64,000 nt of DNA from Stercorarius parasiticus. Its lineage: Eukaryota; Chordata; Aves; Charadriiformes; Stercorariidae. The number at the start of each line of letters is the position of its first letter. The stretch's first letter is position 1. The notes under the pieces were generated by a model. That model was not told the origin of the DNA, searched no databases, and saw nothing but the letters and a program-made list of their open reading frames with translations. Below, one piece after another: positions 1 to 11,590 of the stretch. The translations under genes were made by a program, and so were the position numbers. The stretch lies in NCBI GenBank assembly GCA_013396915.1, contig VWZL01003435.1:59944-123943 (forward strand), given 5' to 3'.

Positions 1-2124
1 CATGTACTTCTGCATCTGAGTATCGTTCAACACAGTACTGAAAGGTTTCTTCTACACAACCCGAAACCTTTGCATTTCATTTCACGCTCCCTTTAGGTAA
101 AATGTATGTTAGTATTTTGCCACAGAGGTTTTTCTGGTGTATCGTCATACTCTGTGATGGAAATACTGTGAAAATGGATATAGTGTGCCCTTCGCTTCCC
201 TAGACCTAGAATGACTGTGAGCTCTCTGCCTTCGGTGAGTTTTCAACTCTTCCTTAAGATAACAATATTTTAGTTTGCTCTTTATGTACCTCTTGTTTTG
301 CATTCCAGGTGCTCAATTAACATTCTGTTAAATCACATCTTTCCAGCTTTGGTCTGTAGTAACTTACTGATGCCTAATCTACATCATCATTATTCTGGGC
401 ACCTAAGTGAAAAACTTGAGTACAAATAAAAGGAACCTAGAATTTTCTCGATAAGATGTTTTCATGTAAATGAACTTCTCAGTTTTAGACAAAACCTTAC
501 CTTTCCAAATGTGTTTAATTTCATAAGGATGTAATGACGTTGAGAATGTCCTGTCTAAGAATGATACTACTGAGTATATTTCTTGCCTTCCCATCTGCAG
601 CGGAAGCTGTCACGTCCTGTATAACTTTATTTTCTTGCAAATAGGCTAAATAGTGCCTGAGAGTACAGATGTGATGTGTGGCACACAAAAACAGTGTTTA
701 ATGTACTCTGCGTTTTTATAGGAAAACCAACAAACACCCCTTTCCCACCACCTTTTTTCCTTCAGTTATTCAGGACTGTATTTAATTAACACAGTTAATA
801 GGATGAGGCTTTAATTACATATTCCCTTAGGTTCTTTGAGACTGTGGGGTTTTACTACAAAGTAAACGTGACTATGGAATGCAGATCCCCTCTGTAGGAC
901 CCATACGTTATAATGATAATATTCTTGCCTCTGGTTTTAAGAAATGCTACATCTTTCTTAAAAAGTGTCCTTACAGCAAGAATCCTAAAATTATAAACTC
1001 TTCATCATTATAAATACAGTTTCTTTGTCTTTAGGGTTATATTTTTAAAGGCAGAGAATTCTTGCTTATATCAAGGTGAATTATATTTGTGGACCTCTAT
1101 TTGAATATACACTCATTAACTCCAAAAAACCTTCTTAATCTTAGTTCTGTTATTTCCCTCTTACTGCAAGGTATGAAGTCAGATTTCACAGTTATTTTTT
1201 AAATTTGTGTCGCAGTGTATAAAGATATATATATATTACCTAGCATATGAGGAATGGAAATATAAACATTAATTAATATCATTAAATCTGTCTGTATTCC
1301 ATCTTCTTTTCTGTAGAACAGAAAAGTCCTAGCTAAGACTGAATTTTATGAGCCCAGTTAAATGCTGATTATTCTTTTCTTGGCACCCAAGGCATCAACA
1401 GCACACTCATCTGACTCTCTTAAGCACCATTAAGTCAAATCCCTATCGCTGCTCTGGAGTGTTACTGGTGCATATAATTATATCTGTTCTGTGTTTATCA
1501 GCAGGGTTCGCTCTCAAAACGGCTATGTTCAAAAGTGATGTTTCCTGTGGGCTATCTTGTGAAGATACAGTACAACGTCAGTAAAGCTCCTCTCCATCTG
1601 TTAGAGGGTGCTCTTAACTACGTATCTTGTTTCACTCTGGAGAGGTCCTGTATTTTAATTCACATGCCATTTAGAAATGTAACATTCCAAGCAGCAAGAA
1701 ATAAACCATTGACTTTGAGCTGAGCAGTAGAGTAATGAAGAAGATGATGTAATGTGGTAGTCCGTAAATATTCACAAAGGAAAAAAAAATAAATAGTAAT
1801 TGCTGAATTTGACTGGCAGCTTCTTTTCTGACTGAGATCATAAATAGTATTTCTTTCCTGTGAGAAGCTGGGAATGTTTTGCTCACAAAAATAACAGCTA
1901 GTACACGTACTTAGTCCGTTTTGATACTGTCCTGATTTACAAATCTCACTGACCTTTAGCATTTCCTTTATTTCTACTAGGCTTCAAGAATCCTGATCAC
2001 ACTTTTCTGAAGTTGATGTTTATTTCATTCAGGTAAGTTTGAGGTGTATTACTTATGTATCACATTACACTCCATGCTATAGAGGTGAGGTAATGAAAAC
2101 AGTATAATTTCTGAAAGTGAGGTG
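1..2124. other. Unique AT-rich non-coding DNA
   Basis: I recognise no repeat or gene here. There is a short TA run near 1,225-1,237. A minus-strand stretch at 501-594 has splice-like borders and is listed separately. Everything else is unremarkable AT-rich sequence with short, mutually contradictory open frames. Confidence 0.6.
501..594 (-). other. Speculative minus-strand exon-like segment
   Basis: Read on the minus strand, this 94-base segment is preceded by CTGCAG, a legal 3' splice site. It is followed by a very good 5' splice site, AAAG then GTAAGG at 500-495. It is open throughout in one frame, beginning MGRQEIYSVVSFLDRTF and ending HIWK, with one base left over (31 codons plus 1). The polypyrimidine tract upstream is weak. 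I recognise no protein family and see no neighbouring exon in compatible phase. Splice-like pairs of this quality turn up by chance in windows this long, so I treat it as a candidate only. Confidence 0.1.
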
Positions 2125-2207
2125 AATCATAGAATCATAGAANAGAGCACCTCCCCATCTTTCCTGTAGGCCCCCTTTAGGGACTGGAAGGCTGCTATAA
2201 GGTCTCC
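2125..2207 (-). mobile_element. CR1 LINE scrap with internal deletion
   Basis: The left end carries the reverse complement of the CR1 3' terminus, two AATCATAGAA units. After an ambiguous base at 2143 the sequence jumps to a CR1 segment recognisable by TTTCCTGTAGGCCCCCTTTA and GGCTGCTATAAGGTCTCC, which normally lies some 300 bases further inside the element. The copy therefore lacks most of the 3' untranslated region and the ORF2 C-terminus. The deletion could be real or an assembly collapse at the N. It is non-functional. Confidence 0.8.
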
Positions 2208-2458
2208 TGTTCAACCTTTTTAATAACAAAATTAATCCTCTTAGAGTAATTTACTGCTATGTCTGTTACTGCTTTCTCCAAAGCCCAAATCAGAGTAGGT
2301 ACTATGCCCAGCCAAACTGGCATAACTTATTTTGGCCACAGGCTGAGAGGTGGAACATATGTCAGCTCTTCAGAGTACCAACGCTAGTTTACATGACATC
2401 TGTTGAGAATCAAGATAATAGCTAGCCTCTTGTTGGGTAACAGCCAAATTATAATATA

Positions 2459-2488
2459 CTAATTATTGCTAATTATCGCTAATTATCT
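2459..2488 (+). promoter_or_regulatory. Three phased TAATTA homeodomain-type sites
   Basis: Three near-identical 10-base units follow each other directly: CTAATTATTG, CTAATTATCG and CTAATTATCT. Each carries the core TAATTA, at 2460-2465, 2470-2475 and 2480-2485. TAATTA is the classic binding core of Antennapedia-, paired- and LIM-type homeodomains. The exact 10-base spacing puts all three on roughly the same face of the helix. The array sits between a 7-base inverted repeat, CAGCCAA at 2441-2447 and TTGGCTG at 2488-2494. Function is inferred from motif only; it could also be a small tandem slippage product. Confidence 0.35.
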
Positions 2489-5400
2489 TGGCTGAATTAC
2501 CTAATAAGGTAACCAGACTTTAACAGCAGGTTTAATTCAATAATGTGTTTCACTATATATACAGTTTTATGTGGAACATTTTCTTCACCAGATTTAATCA
2601 TGGCCTGGATTTTGGGTAGTACCCGTGCACTATAGGAAGTTAACATAGGCAACTGTCATTAGTTAATTTTAAGAGGAGTTGAAAAGTACATTTGTATTGA
2701 ATGTTGTAATTATGTAGCTGATCTCTGCTGGCTACCTGTGAAAGAAATGGTAAAGTTTTGTAGCAGAATTTTCTGTCCCTTGCAGATTTTTCCATTTGAT
2801 AATCATTAGTCAAGATCAAGTTAATGAAGAGTGCTGGAAGATGACTATGTAGAACAAACATGACTACTTCCAGCTTTGATAACTCTTTAGGACAAAAAGA
2901 ACCAACCCAACCAACGTGTCAGTCCACCAGTCTAACAGTATACTTTTTTCCCAATTTTGCTCTTATTTACATTATAAGTTTTTTCCCCAAAACTTTTGTA
3001 CAACACTATTGTATTGTGAAGTACAAACCACATGCTTGTTGAGGCTGCTAGAGACTTTCCCTGAAGAGCACTGCTCTCTTCTCTTAACTTTTTTTCAGCT
3101 AGTAAGTTGAACAAGTAAAATCGCCGCTGTTTTAAGTGTACAGGCAGGGGCCTAGAGTCATATCAAGATGTGTTAAGGTCAGAATCGGATACAGAACGCA
3201 AGGGATGTAACATGCAGATCCCTGTTTAAATACCAGAGTTCATTCCCTTTTATCAGCAGCTGTAATATCACTTGATAAGCAGTGCATATAATTGGTCTTA
3301 TAGATTAATAATGTCAGTTGACCCAGCTCTCATCTTACCCTCTATGAAGGTAACTGGAATCCTCTGTCATGATGCAGGGAATGTCACCGATCTGTGCCCC
3401 CTGGGGTCCCCAACACCTGTTCCTGGCTTTCAGTGCCTTAAACTTGCTTGCCTGCAATGGTTTAATAAGTGGAAATAAATGCTATGATACGTGAGTTGCA
3501 AAGCTAACGCTCCTGTGCACAATTATGTTATGCTTTATACCTAAAATAGTTGCATTTGCACTGCAGTGTCTAAAAGCTAACTCTAGATAAAACTGATACA
3601 GATTGGAAGGCCAGGAGTGATTTTCATTGGAACTGGGTTCTATAAATAACACTGAAACTATAACAGTTCACAGGACTGAGGAATGATCTCCCTCAGAGAG
3701 GGACTTCCATGCAGTTTAGTGTATGGGCATGTTAATGAGCGTGTGGCTCTGACGAGGAATTGTCTAGTACAAGGGAAATGCTGGCTATTAACAGTTCTTC
3801 CTCTGTGTGATATTATTCTTTTTAAAAAAGAAGCAGTAAAGCCAAGATCAGTCTCTATATTCCATTGAATGGGCTGTGCAGGGTCTTTCGGCAGAGTAAA
3901 GGGCTGTGTGTGGTAGTGGTGGGTTTTTGGTTCGTTTTGTTTAAACAAAGAACCCTGGGATCAAATAGTTGGTGAAAAAAGTACTATGAAACAGCATTAC
4001 TCTCTCTGCCTCTCCCACCCATAGTTCAAGTAGCCATGAAGAACCACATGCAGTTTAACTAAACACCTGTTGGACCACCATGTTAATGTTTTCACTCAAA
4101 CCTTGATGTGACCTTCTATAAAATGACAAAGATTTTAGTCCAAAAGCTGCGTGTATGTGTATAGAATTTGCATCAGACTGCAGAGTAGCGTTTGCACCAT
4201 GAACTGCCTTAACATGTAGACTCACAGCTTTGGGTTTCAGCCTGTGACTGTCTCCCACTCAATATAGGGAATCAGGCCCTAGGTTGGGCACCCAGCTGAG
4301 ATACCAAAGTCAAGTGGCCAGCATAAGCCAATTAGTCCAATGCAAAGTGAATTAATTTCAAGCTTGTGGCTGCTGCTGTTAAAGCTCCAGAATACTTTTG
4401 TATGTTTGTAACGGTTTCCCTGCTGTAGAGATGTAGTTGACAAAAAGTAGATGAGAAGATTTGTCTTCTGAGTTTCATAAACTCCGTGAGCTTCAGCTGC
4501 ATAGTGTAGTTTAGGCACCAGACTAGAGAGCATTTTAATGGTCAAAATGTCGTCTTTTGCTGCAGAGGTGGGGGCGGCGGGGGACAGGACCAAGCCAACA
4601 AAAAAACCCAGAAAAAGTTACCCAGTGTATTTGGCAATTAAAGTCTGGTCTGGTATATTTTTCAGTTTGCAAGTGAATTACAGTTTGTCATCTCAGAATT
4701 GCACATTTTTCTTCATAGCAATTCAGCTCTAGGAAGCTTATTCTTCTTTTTAATGTCCAAGTGAAACAATGGGAGGGCAATGGGTTTGCATTTATATAGT
4801 ACTTCACGCACAGCAGTGTACCTGTATTTTCCATGGACATGTTCTAGTGTGCTGTATAGCATAATGCGGTTCTAAAATATGACCAGGAGTTTTCCAAGTT
4901 AATTTGGTTTTAACTTTGGTTTTAAATAAAGATGCCTTTGGATAAAACCAAACTCCACCTATCTTTAGCTTGTATCCAGATGTGAAAACAATTACTAAAG
5001 GCATACTTATGGCCAGTGGAGACTGTCTAGGGCTAACCAATTTAGTTGGTAGTCAGTCAGAAGCATACTTTATTATATTTTACCTACAGGCCTACTCACA
5101 GTATTACAGAGTTTAATGAGTTCTGGTTTTTCCTAACTTTCAGTAAATGCTTATTTAATGAAATAAAAATTGAAAAGGTTAAGAATAATGTGTTATTAAA
5201 AGCTAGCATAATACCTGCTTAGAGTATAGGCGAGGTGAGCTCTGTTTCAATGGCAGGACGTTTACGGAAGAGAAGTCATCCTTATCTGCAGCTTCCACAG
5301 TGTAAAGGTCATTAATATGGACCACAAAGTTTACAGCAAGCTGGTTGGTTGTTTACTTGTTGGGTTTTTTTTTAATAACTCATTCCTGGCTTGGTTTTTA

Positions 5401-5508
5401 AGGTTTCAGGTAAGATTAGTAAAATAATTAAAGTACTGAGGAAGAAAGAATACTGTTGACTGTCAATTATACAGAGTTCCACAACACTTCCTACTTTTTG
5501 AGACACTG

Positions 5509-5536
5509 TCTCTTTTACTTTGCTAAGTAAAAGAGA
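5509..5536. repeat. Perfect 12-bp inverted repeat (hairpin)
   Basis: TCTCTTTTACTT at 5509-5520 pairs perfectly with AAGTAAAAGAGA at 5525-5536 around a four-base loop, TGCT. Two more G-T wobble pairs extend the base outward (5508/5537 and 5507/5538). Such a long perfect stem with a tetraloop is uncommon by chance. It is too short for a canonical microRNA precursor and lacks a following T run. Its role is unknown. Confidence 0.75.
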
Positions 5537-8500
5537 TGACAGATATCAGAGAATTTCTTTGCCAGTGCCTGACCCCAGAAAAGATAAAACAATATGGAGT
5601 AGAAACACCAATAAAATACCAGAAGATGATTCAGAATATGCAAGTGGAATTGAAATGGACTCCACCATGCTATTCCTTTTTCAGTCACCTATTAGAACTG
5701 TGGGTACCGCTCAGAATGTGAATCTAACTCTGTAAATTTTACCATAGAAATTGTTCAAAGTGAGTCAAGTAAGAAGGAACAGTTCCTTCTCCTTAAGGCA
5801 CCTTTAAAGAAGTATTTTAAATCTCCCAGAGAATTTTTGTTGTTATTGTGAATATTTCATAAGTGAAAATAAGAGAAGTGTCAGCTGTATTATTGCACGC
5901 ATTTTAAATTTGGCATATTTGGGAAGGAAAATTAGGGAGACTTCCCATCTAGCACCAGTTTAAACTAAACTTGTATTTCTGCGTGGTCTCCATCTCTAAA
6001 TTGAAAACAATACAAATCAATTGTGGCTAGGAAGAGAAAGCCACGGTACAGAGATGGGTTTTCACAACCCTCTTATTTTGTAATTTTAGCTTTGATTTCC
6101 TGCAGCTGGCTTGAATAAGCTGCCTAAGGAAACAAACACATCCCAAACCATAAGGCTTTGCCACAAATGTGGCAAATGTACTATACCTAAAGAAGAGCTA
6201 AACATTGCAGACTGTACTGCCATATTTCTTAATAAGGACTTAATAAGCAAGGTTAACTGCTCCAGCATCCATTTCAGTGTTCTCACAGTTTTCCCACACG
6301 TGTTGACAAATGTGAAATAAGCACTCGGCCCCTCCAACTGTTTAATGGAAAACAAAGGAAAACCCAAAAAACATTCACTTGGTGGTTTTATGTGACAGTA
6401 GCCCCTTTTTCCATGATTTTAAATTGTAGACTTCTTTTCTATATTTGCAGTAATGAGCATCTCCACAGTTAACTTGGAAAGTGCTGAACTAGAGTACGAG
6501 GTACAGCTGTCTTTCATCTAGGACTGTAGTACCTGCTTTCTCAAAACAAGTGAGAACTACCCCTAATTGCTTGGGGCTTTTTTGTTTTGGGGAAGAAAAA
6601 AAACTTCTATGAAGAGTTTGATATCCTATACATAAATTTGCATAACCATTTCTTTCACACTCTTTTTTTTAACTTTTTTTAAAATATTATTGTAAAGATT
6701 CTATCATTAAAGATTACTATATGCAGAATTGTATTGCTCTGGGAAGAAAGACATGTTAATATCCACAGATTCTATTAATTTGGTTTATTGGTGCTTATCT
6801 GCATTATAAATCAAACTCATCAAATAGTGCTAAACCATCGACTGTTCTAGCTCAATTATTTAGCCTACTGTAATGTTGCAGCTGCTGCACTGCTGACCTG
6901 TAAATCTCTGAATATGTAAGCGTAGAAACAGACTTAAATAAGTAAAATATTAATTTGATTCATAAATGTTTTTTATATGCTTAGCCGTTTGAAGTACCTA
7001 CACATGGGAATGCACAGACACTTTCCACAAGGGAAGGGTTATAATTTTGAGGGAAAAAGCCCAGTTACCTCAGCACAGGTTTTTAAACTCATAACGTGTG
7101 TTTTTCCAGTTTGTTCTTTTAGCTTGATCTCAGTTTGTGTGCTAAATTGCTTTGGAATTGGCAGGAAGGTTCCTCTGGGAATTTGGCGGGGTTTGTTCAT
7201 TTTGCGGTCACCTTAACAGCATGTAGGACTACTTGATCTTTGTACTAAAGTAGCAACCTCCAAATCAGCAAAAGCAGTCGTGTTTGTAATGCTGTAGTCT
7301 TGACACTTATGGACTCTTATGGAAGTAGTAACATAAATCTAAGTTATACCTCTATAATCTTAAAACATTCTCTAATGTGAATGGTTTTTGCAAGGTTCAT
7401 GTAAGTATATAGTCATAGATTCAATGTTTTCAAGAAATGTGGTGAAAAGGAAAAGGACAGTTGAGGAATACTGATGATCTCCACAGGATCAACAATTAAT
7501 ATTGCTTTAAAATTCTGTAACTTTCCAGGAGGTACCTGGAACACAGTTAATGGAGAGCAGCAGACCTTTCACCTTCAAGCTGCTCCGCACCATTCTTTCT
7601 GTGGGAAGCTGAGGTGATGGTGCCTTTTACTTGGAGAGGAGCTTCTGTGCCTGAAACTTGAGGGTAGAATTCCTGTTTCTAACTTATTTTCTAGAATTCA
7701 GTGGACTTCAGCTTCAGTAGGATTTTGATAACCATTGAAGTAGTATTTAATAATGGTTTGCCACGCGGTGCTTAGTGTATAGCTGCTTTGGAAAAGGCCG
7801 TGCTGTTAAACAACAAAGTCCTTCGAAGTCCTTGAAAGTTTCAATGAAATGTATTCTCCGTCTTTTAAAATGTAACTCCTGAAATGTAGTTCTTAAGAGT
7901 TGCATGGGGTAAGTACTGCCTAGCCCGAAGTAATGCCGTGTGCTATTTGGTGATGAAGTCTGGAGAAGATCAATTGCAGGATGTTTTAAAGTTAACTGAC
8001 TCTTCGCACACCTCTGCTCTGCTGCAAAAGTCATGGCTTTTCCCCTTGCAAATGTAATGTCTCGTTGGCTTTGCAAGACCAAAGGAAAAAAAACTCCCCT
8101 GCGGTAATACGTTAGACTTCTATAAGTCATCTTAGAATGTAAACTTGGTGGGTAATAAAACAGAAGTTGGCTGTTGCCCTTTGAACTTCAAGAACTGCTG
8201 GTATATTTTGCAATGAAAATGCATGTTGGGAACAGGGCAAGTCTTGGACTTAGACTGTAAAGGTAAAAGGATTTAATATATGTTGTTTCTGATTTGTATT
8301 AAGCAAGTTTTAGTTGTAAACTGTCTGCTACAGAAATGTCCAGCGTATTTGCGTGTAATACCTCATTTTAGACAGAAGGCTGAATATTGCAGAATAGCAG
8401 GACCAGGGGGACCTGCCAACTGAAATGTCAACTGGTCAGACAAAACTACAGATCAGTTGTTAACTTTGCCAGACCTTTATCTTTTATACTTGAAAGGTAT

Positions 8501-9527
8501 GTGCTGCAGTGTGTGCATAAAGTATATTTTGTTAGACAGAAGAAACCGGATAAATAAAGCTTACCGTGCTGAAAAACAATTTTTATTATGCAATGTTAAT
8601 AGGTAACTCACAATGAAAGCTGGGGAAAATTCAGTGAGGATTTGAAGTTGGAATTTGATTCAGAAGCTTACAGTACCCGATAGCTTATTTCTTAACTCTG
8701 TTCCTGGGAGACTGGTGATTTTTCTCACTCAGAAAAAAGATACTTCTTATTTTTTTCTTGCAAATAAGTATCAAATATTTCCATTAATTTTAATGACTTT
8801 TACAGAAGCTGAAGTCTCATCGATGATTTTTTTTTTTTCCTCTTCAGAACTAGTAAGTTCTAAGGGAGGGGAGTTTTAAAGGAATTGAGAGTGAGTGAGT
8901 TTAAATTTTTTTCTTTTTTTTTTTTCTCTTTGGTATTGTAGTAATTTAAAAAGGCTACTTGCTTTGATCACCGCTTTTTATTTTTACAGATGTTGGATGT
9001 TGCAGGAAGTGCATCTTTTGTTGCAGAAATATGTGTTTACTTTTTTTTTTTTTTCATTTCATTCAGTCTAGTATAGCTCATGCATCATCAGAAGGATCAG
9101 TTCTCTTGGTACTTAGTTTTGGAGGTGATAGAATACAAATATGAAAATACACAGTGATCCTGATATTGGTGTGGTACCCCGAAATCTTCCTAATAAATGC
9201 TGACCTTATTCCTGGTATCCAAAATGTTGTTTTTAAGTACAGTTCATAAATGTTCACCCAATGTTCTTCTTTGTGGTACAACACAACAAAAACTTGGAGA
9301 AACCGACAAGTCCGAGTGCTAATTTTTCTAATTGTCTTCTGCATTTGTGTCTTTTGAGGATTTACAGCATGGTGCTACTTGAATAGGCTAAAGCATTACC
9401 TGAATTGTATTCATTAGTTTACTCTTCTATGGTATAAATCTCCTCACCTTATTAGCAAAGGGACCTTTGGCCAGACGTGCTACCTTGCCATAAATTGCAC
9501 TTAACATTAATGTGGTCAATATTTTTA

Positions 9528-9541
9528 ACTGTTTAAACAGT
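9528..9541. repeat. 14-bp palindrome ACTGTTTAAACAGT
   Basis: This is a perfect self-complementary sequence with no loop. It contains GTTTAAAC in the centre. No flanking repeat structure was seen, so this may be chance. Confidence 0.6.
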
Positions 9542-9605
9542 GCACATCTATTCAATATAATCTGATAATTTTAACGGCTAAAATCTAGATTATGGAAGAA
9601 ACTAA

Positions 9606-9627
9606 GTGTGTATATGTGTGTGTGTGG
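9606..9627. repeat. Short GT dinucleotide microsatellite
   Basis: An interrupted run of GT units, broken once by TATA. It is short but a possible polymorphic marker. Confidence 0.7.
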
Positions 9628-10639
9628 AAATCTCACCTCTACTGGTAGAGGTAGAATAAAGAGCAAATAAGTGACACTTTTTTTAGGTTTGTTTCCAATC
9701 CCAAGATTTTATTATTAGATTTCTTTGGTCTAATTAGCAGGACTGTGAATTTCATATTGGGAGACCTGTGTTCTTGTTCTGTTTCAGACCTAGATAGGTC
9801 ATCTTAGGTAGATGGTTTATTGGTAATTTCAAGTTTTTCCATAGTTTTCATGGTATTGCTTCAGACAGGGGTTGTCTCATACAGTTAATATATATTAATT
9901 TTAAATTTCTTTGCTTGAGGCTTGATTGTTCCTGGGTTTGCTTTCTCATTCCAACTAACTTGAAGGTAGTTAGGCAGCTCTTACGGAAAGCATTAACTGC
10001 TCTTTTGTACTTTGGAGTGACAGAGACTGAACCTTTAATAGAAAACGTAACCAAATAAAATCATGAAAGCATTGAAAATGTTGGGAAGGATCGCAACTTT
10101 GCGGATGATGCTCCTGCCTTTCAGTGTAGTATTGTAGTTGCTGCAATTGTGTAAAGAGAAGTTAAGAGGCCTTTTCAGAGTGTGGGATCAGTAATACTTA
10201 TGGCTTTACATGGGATGGAATTTTTGTGGGAGATAATTGTTTTTAAGGTGACAGTAAAATCTCAAACCTTTATCATTGCTGAGCAGGCTGAAGTGTTTGA
10301 GGGCTTGAATTGTGTGCTCTGGAGAAATGCAAGATTTCTGAGGGTTCCTCTGCTAAGAGTCTGCTGTAGATGGAATACCATATTTTGCTTGTAGCTCCTA
10401 TCACTTTTTACCTTTTTGCCCGAAAACTGGCGATTAATGTTTCCAGGTTTTGTTAGTATATTAACTTAATATTTGATTATGTCATAGTCTGTAGATAATG
10501 ATGTGAGAAAATTGCTGGATTTTTAAGAGAAAACATTGCCAGATGAATTTCAAGATGAGTACTTTTACCTGGGTAAAAACTGTGCAGTGGCTACAGTCAA
10601 AAGTGTGCTGTGGATTCGTGGGTCCCTGTACAAACTAAA

Positions 10640-11045
10640 GGGGAAATTCAATTTGTAACTGCTCAGCAGTGGTAATTTGTGACCAAGGAATGATGTGGCA
10701 TGGAGGGCGAGAAGACCCAACTGCAGAAGGGATTAGACTGGCTGGAAGTGGGAATGCCAGAGACAGAGCAACTTCTTGTGAGTGAATGAGCGATGTTTCC
10801 TGTGGTGATGAGGTATGAAACAGCCACAATATTGCCTTGTAGCCATCCTGGAATTCCAGGACTCAGGAGCCACCTTTGGGCAGCAGAGCTGGGCTGGGGG
10901 ATGGACCTGTCGCCAGGCTGAGCTGCCCCTTGCTGATGCTCACAGGAGTGGTGCTGGTGCAAGTATATGCCAGGAATCTGCTTGTGACGCATCTTTGCAG
11001 CCTCCTTGTATAACTGCCTGTGGCCCCAGGACTCTACCTAATGCA
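10640..11045. other. GC-richer unclassified block
   Basis: This roughly 400-base block is visibly richer in G and C than its surroundings and ends against a T/C tract at 11,050-11,072. It is partly open in more than one frame on both strands, which argues for composition rather than coding. It contains a 16-base perfect palindrome at 10,846-10,861. I tried to match it to CR1 and to avian LTR ends (TG...CA borders, polyadenylation signal, primer site) and could not. It could be an old unidentified repeat or simply a GC-rich patch. Confidence 0.3.
10846..10861. repeat. 16-bp perfect palindrome
   Basis: TCCTGGAATTCCAGGA is fully self-complementary. Each half resembles a STAT or BCL6 type half-motif (TTCC..GGA) but has one mismatch to TTCNNNGAA. 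It may be coincidental. Confidence 0.55.
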
Positions 11046-11500
11046 TTGCTTTTTTTTTTTTCTTTCTTTTTTAATGTTCAACACAAGCATGTTTAATTTG
11101 CCTCACAGGGTACACTAAAAATTCCCCAACAAAATAAACATCTGGAAACTGCTGAATTGCTTGGTCTTTTAGTCAGGGTATACCCCAAAGAGTTCTTAGC
11201 ATAATGTAAATCTGGGGCTTTAGTTTGGACAAAATAAAATTCATCTGGCTCTAGCAGTGTACTTTTCAATCTGTCTCTAAGAATCACATATTTCTGTTAT
11301 AGCATTGAGAAAAGATTGAGAAGTCAGTTATTCTTTTTTCATACATAGTGTTCCAGCTGAAAAGGTGGTATGGTATGGGCATGTAGTTTGTTTTATAGGT
11401 ATAGGCTTTTGTTATACCATCTGCACTTTAAAATGAGGTTCTTTGATTGTTCTAACACTTTGTATTTACCAAGTATTTATTGGTGTAAAGCATTTACAAT

Positions 11501-11590
11501 CAAGGGACCTCTGGAGATTGTGTAGTCCAACCTCAACCACACTAGGCTCAGCTAGAGCAGGTTGTCCAGGACCATGTCTAGTGCTCTGTT
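11501..11590 (-). mobile_element. CR1 LINE 3' fragment, old
   Basis: The sequence begins with AAGGGACCTCTGGAG, the reverse complement of the CR1 3' segment CTCCAGAGGTCCCTT. It continues with AGTCCAACCTC, CTAGAGCAGGTTG and CCAGGACCATGTC, all landmarks of the CR1 family that ends in ATTCTGTGAT. The extreme 3' repeat is missing, and after about 11,580 the match skips toward a GTGCTCTG segment, suggesting a second deletion. It is heavily diverged and non-coding. Confidence 0.75.

Larger units (their letters stand above)
2208..11500. other. Unique AT-rich non-coding DNA
   Basis: This stretch of more than 9 kb has no recognisable mobile element or gene. It contains the TAATTA array at 2,459-2,488, a 12-bp-stem hairpin at 5,509-5,536, a short GT repeat at 9,606-9,627, a 14-bp palindrome at 9,528-9,541 and a somewhat GC-richer block at 10,640-11,045. 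Several T tracts are present (about 8,827-8,838, 8,919-8,936, 9,041-9,054 and 11,050-11,072). Open frames are short and overlap on both strands without support. Confidence 0.6.

Noticed and set aside
4570..4588. G-rich word GGGGGCGGCGGGGG as a G-quadruplex or GC-box promoter
   Set aside because: Only two runs reach three G, and there is no CpG island or transcript structure around it.
5520..5735. Two overlapping plus-strand open frames with polar, protein-like wording (for example LTPEKIKQYGVETPIKYQKM)
   Set aside because: Two different frames look equally protein-like, neither matches a family I recognise, and no convincing splice sites flank the stretch.
6111..6320. Open frame containing CHKCGKC, suggestive of a zinc ribbon or knuckle
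   Set aside because: Only one cysteine cluster with no second half of a zinc site, and the opposite strand is also open. Probably chance.
9067..9124. Possible 58-base plus-strand exon after a long T tract and CATTCAG
   Set aside because: The donor GGAG/GTGATA is weak, the product is 19 residues without similarity, and there is no neighbouring exon.
10640..11072. Solo LTR of an endogenous retrovirus
   Set aside because: No TG...CA borders, no short target duplication, and no polyadenylation signal in a sensible position.
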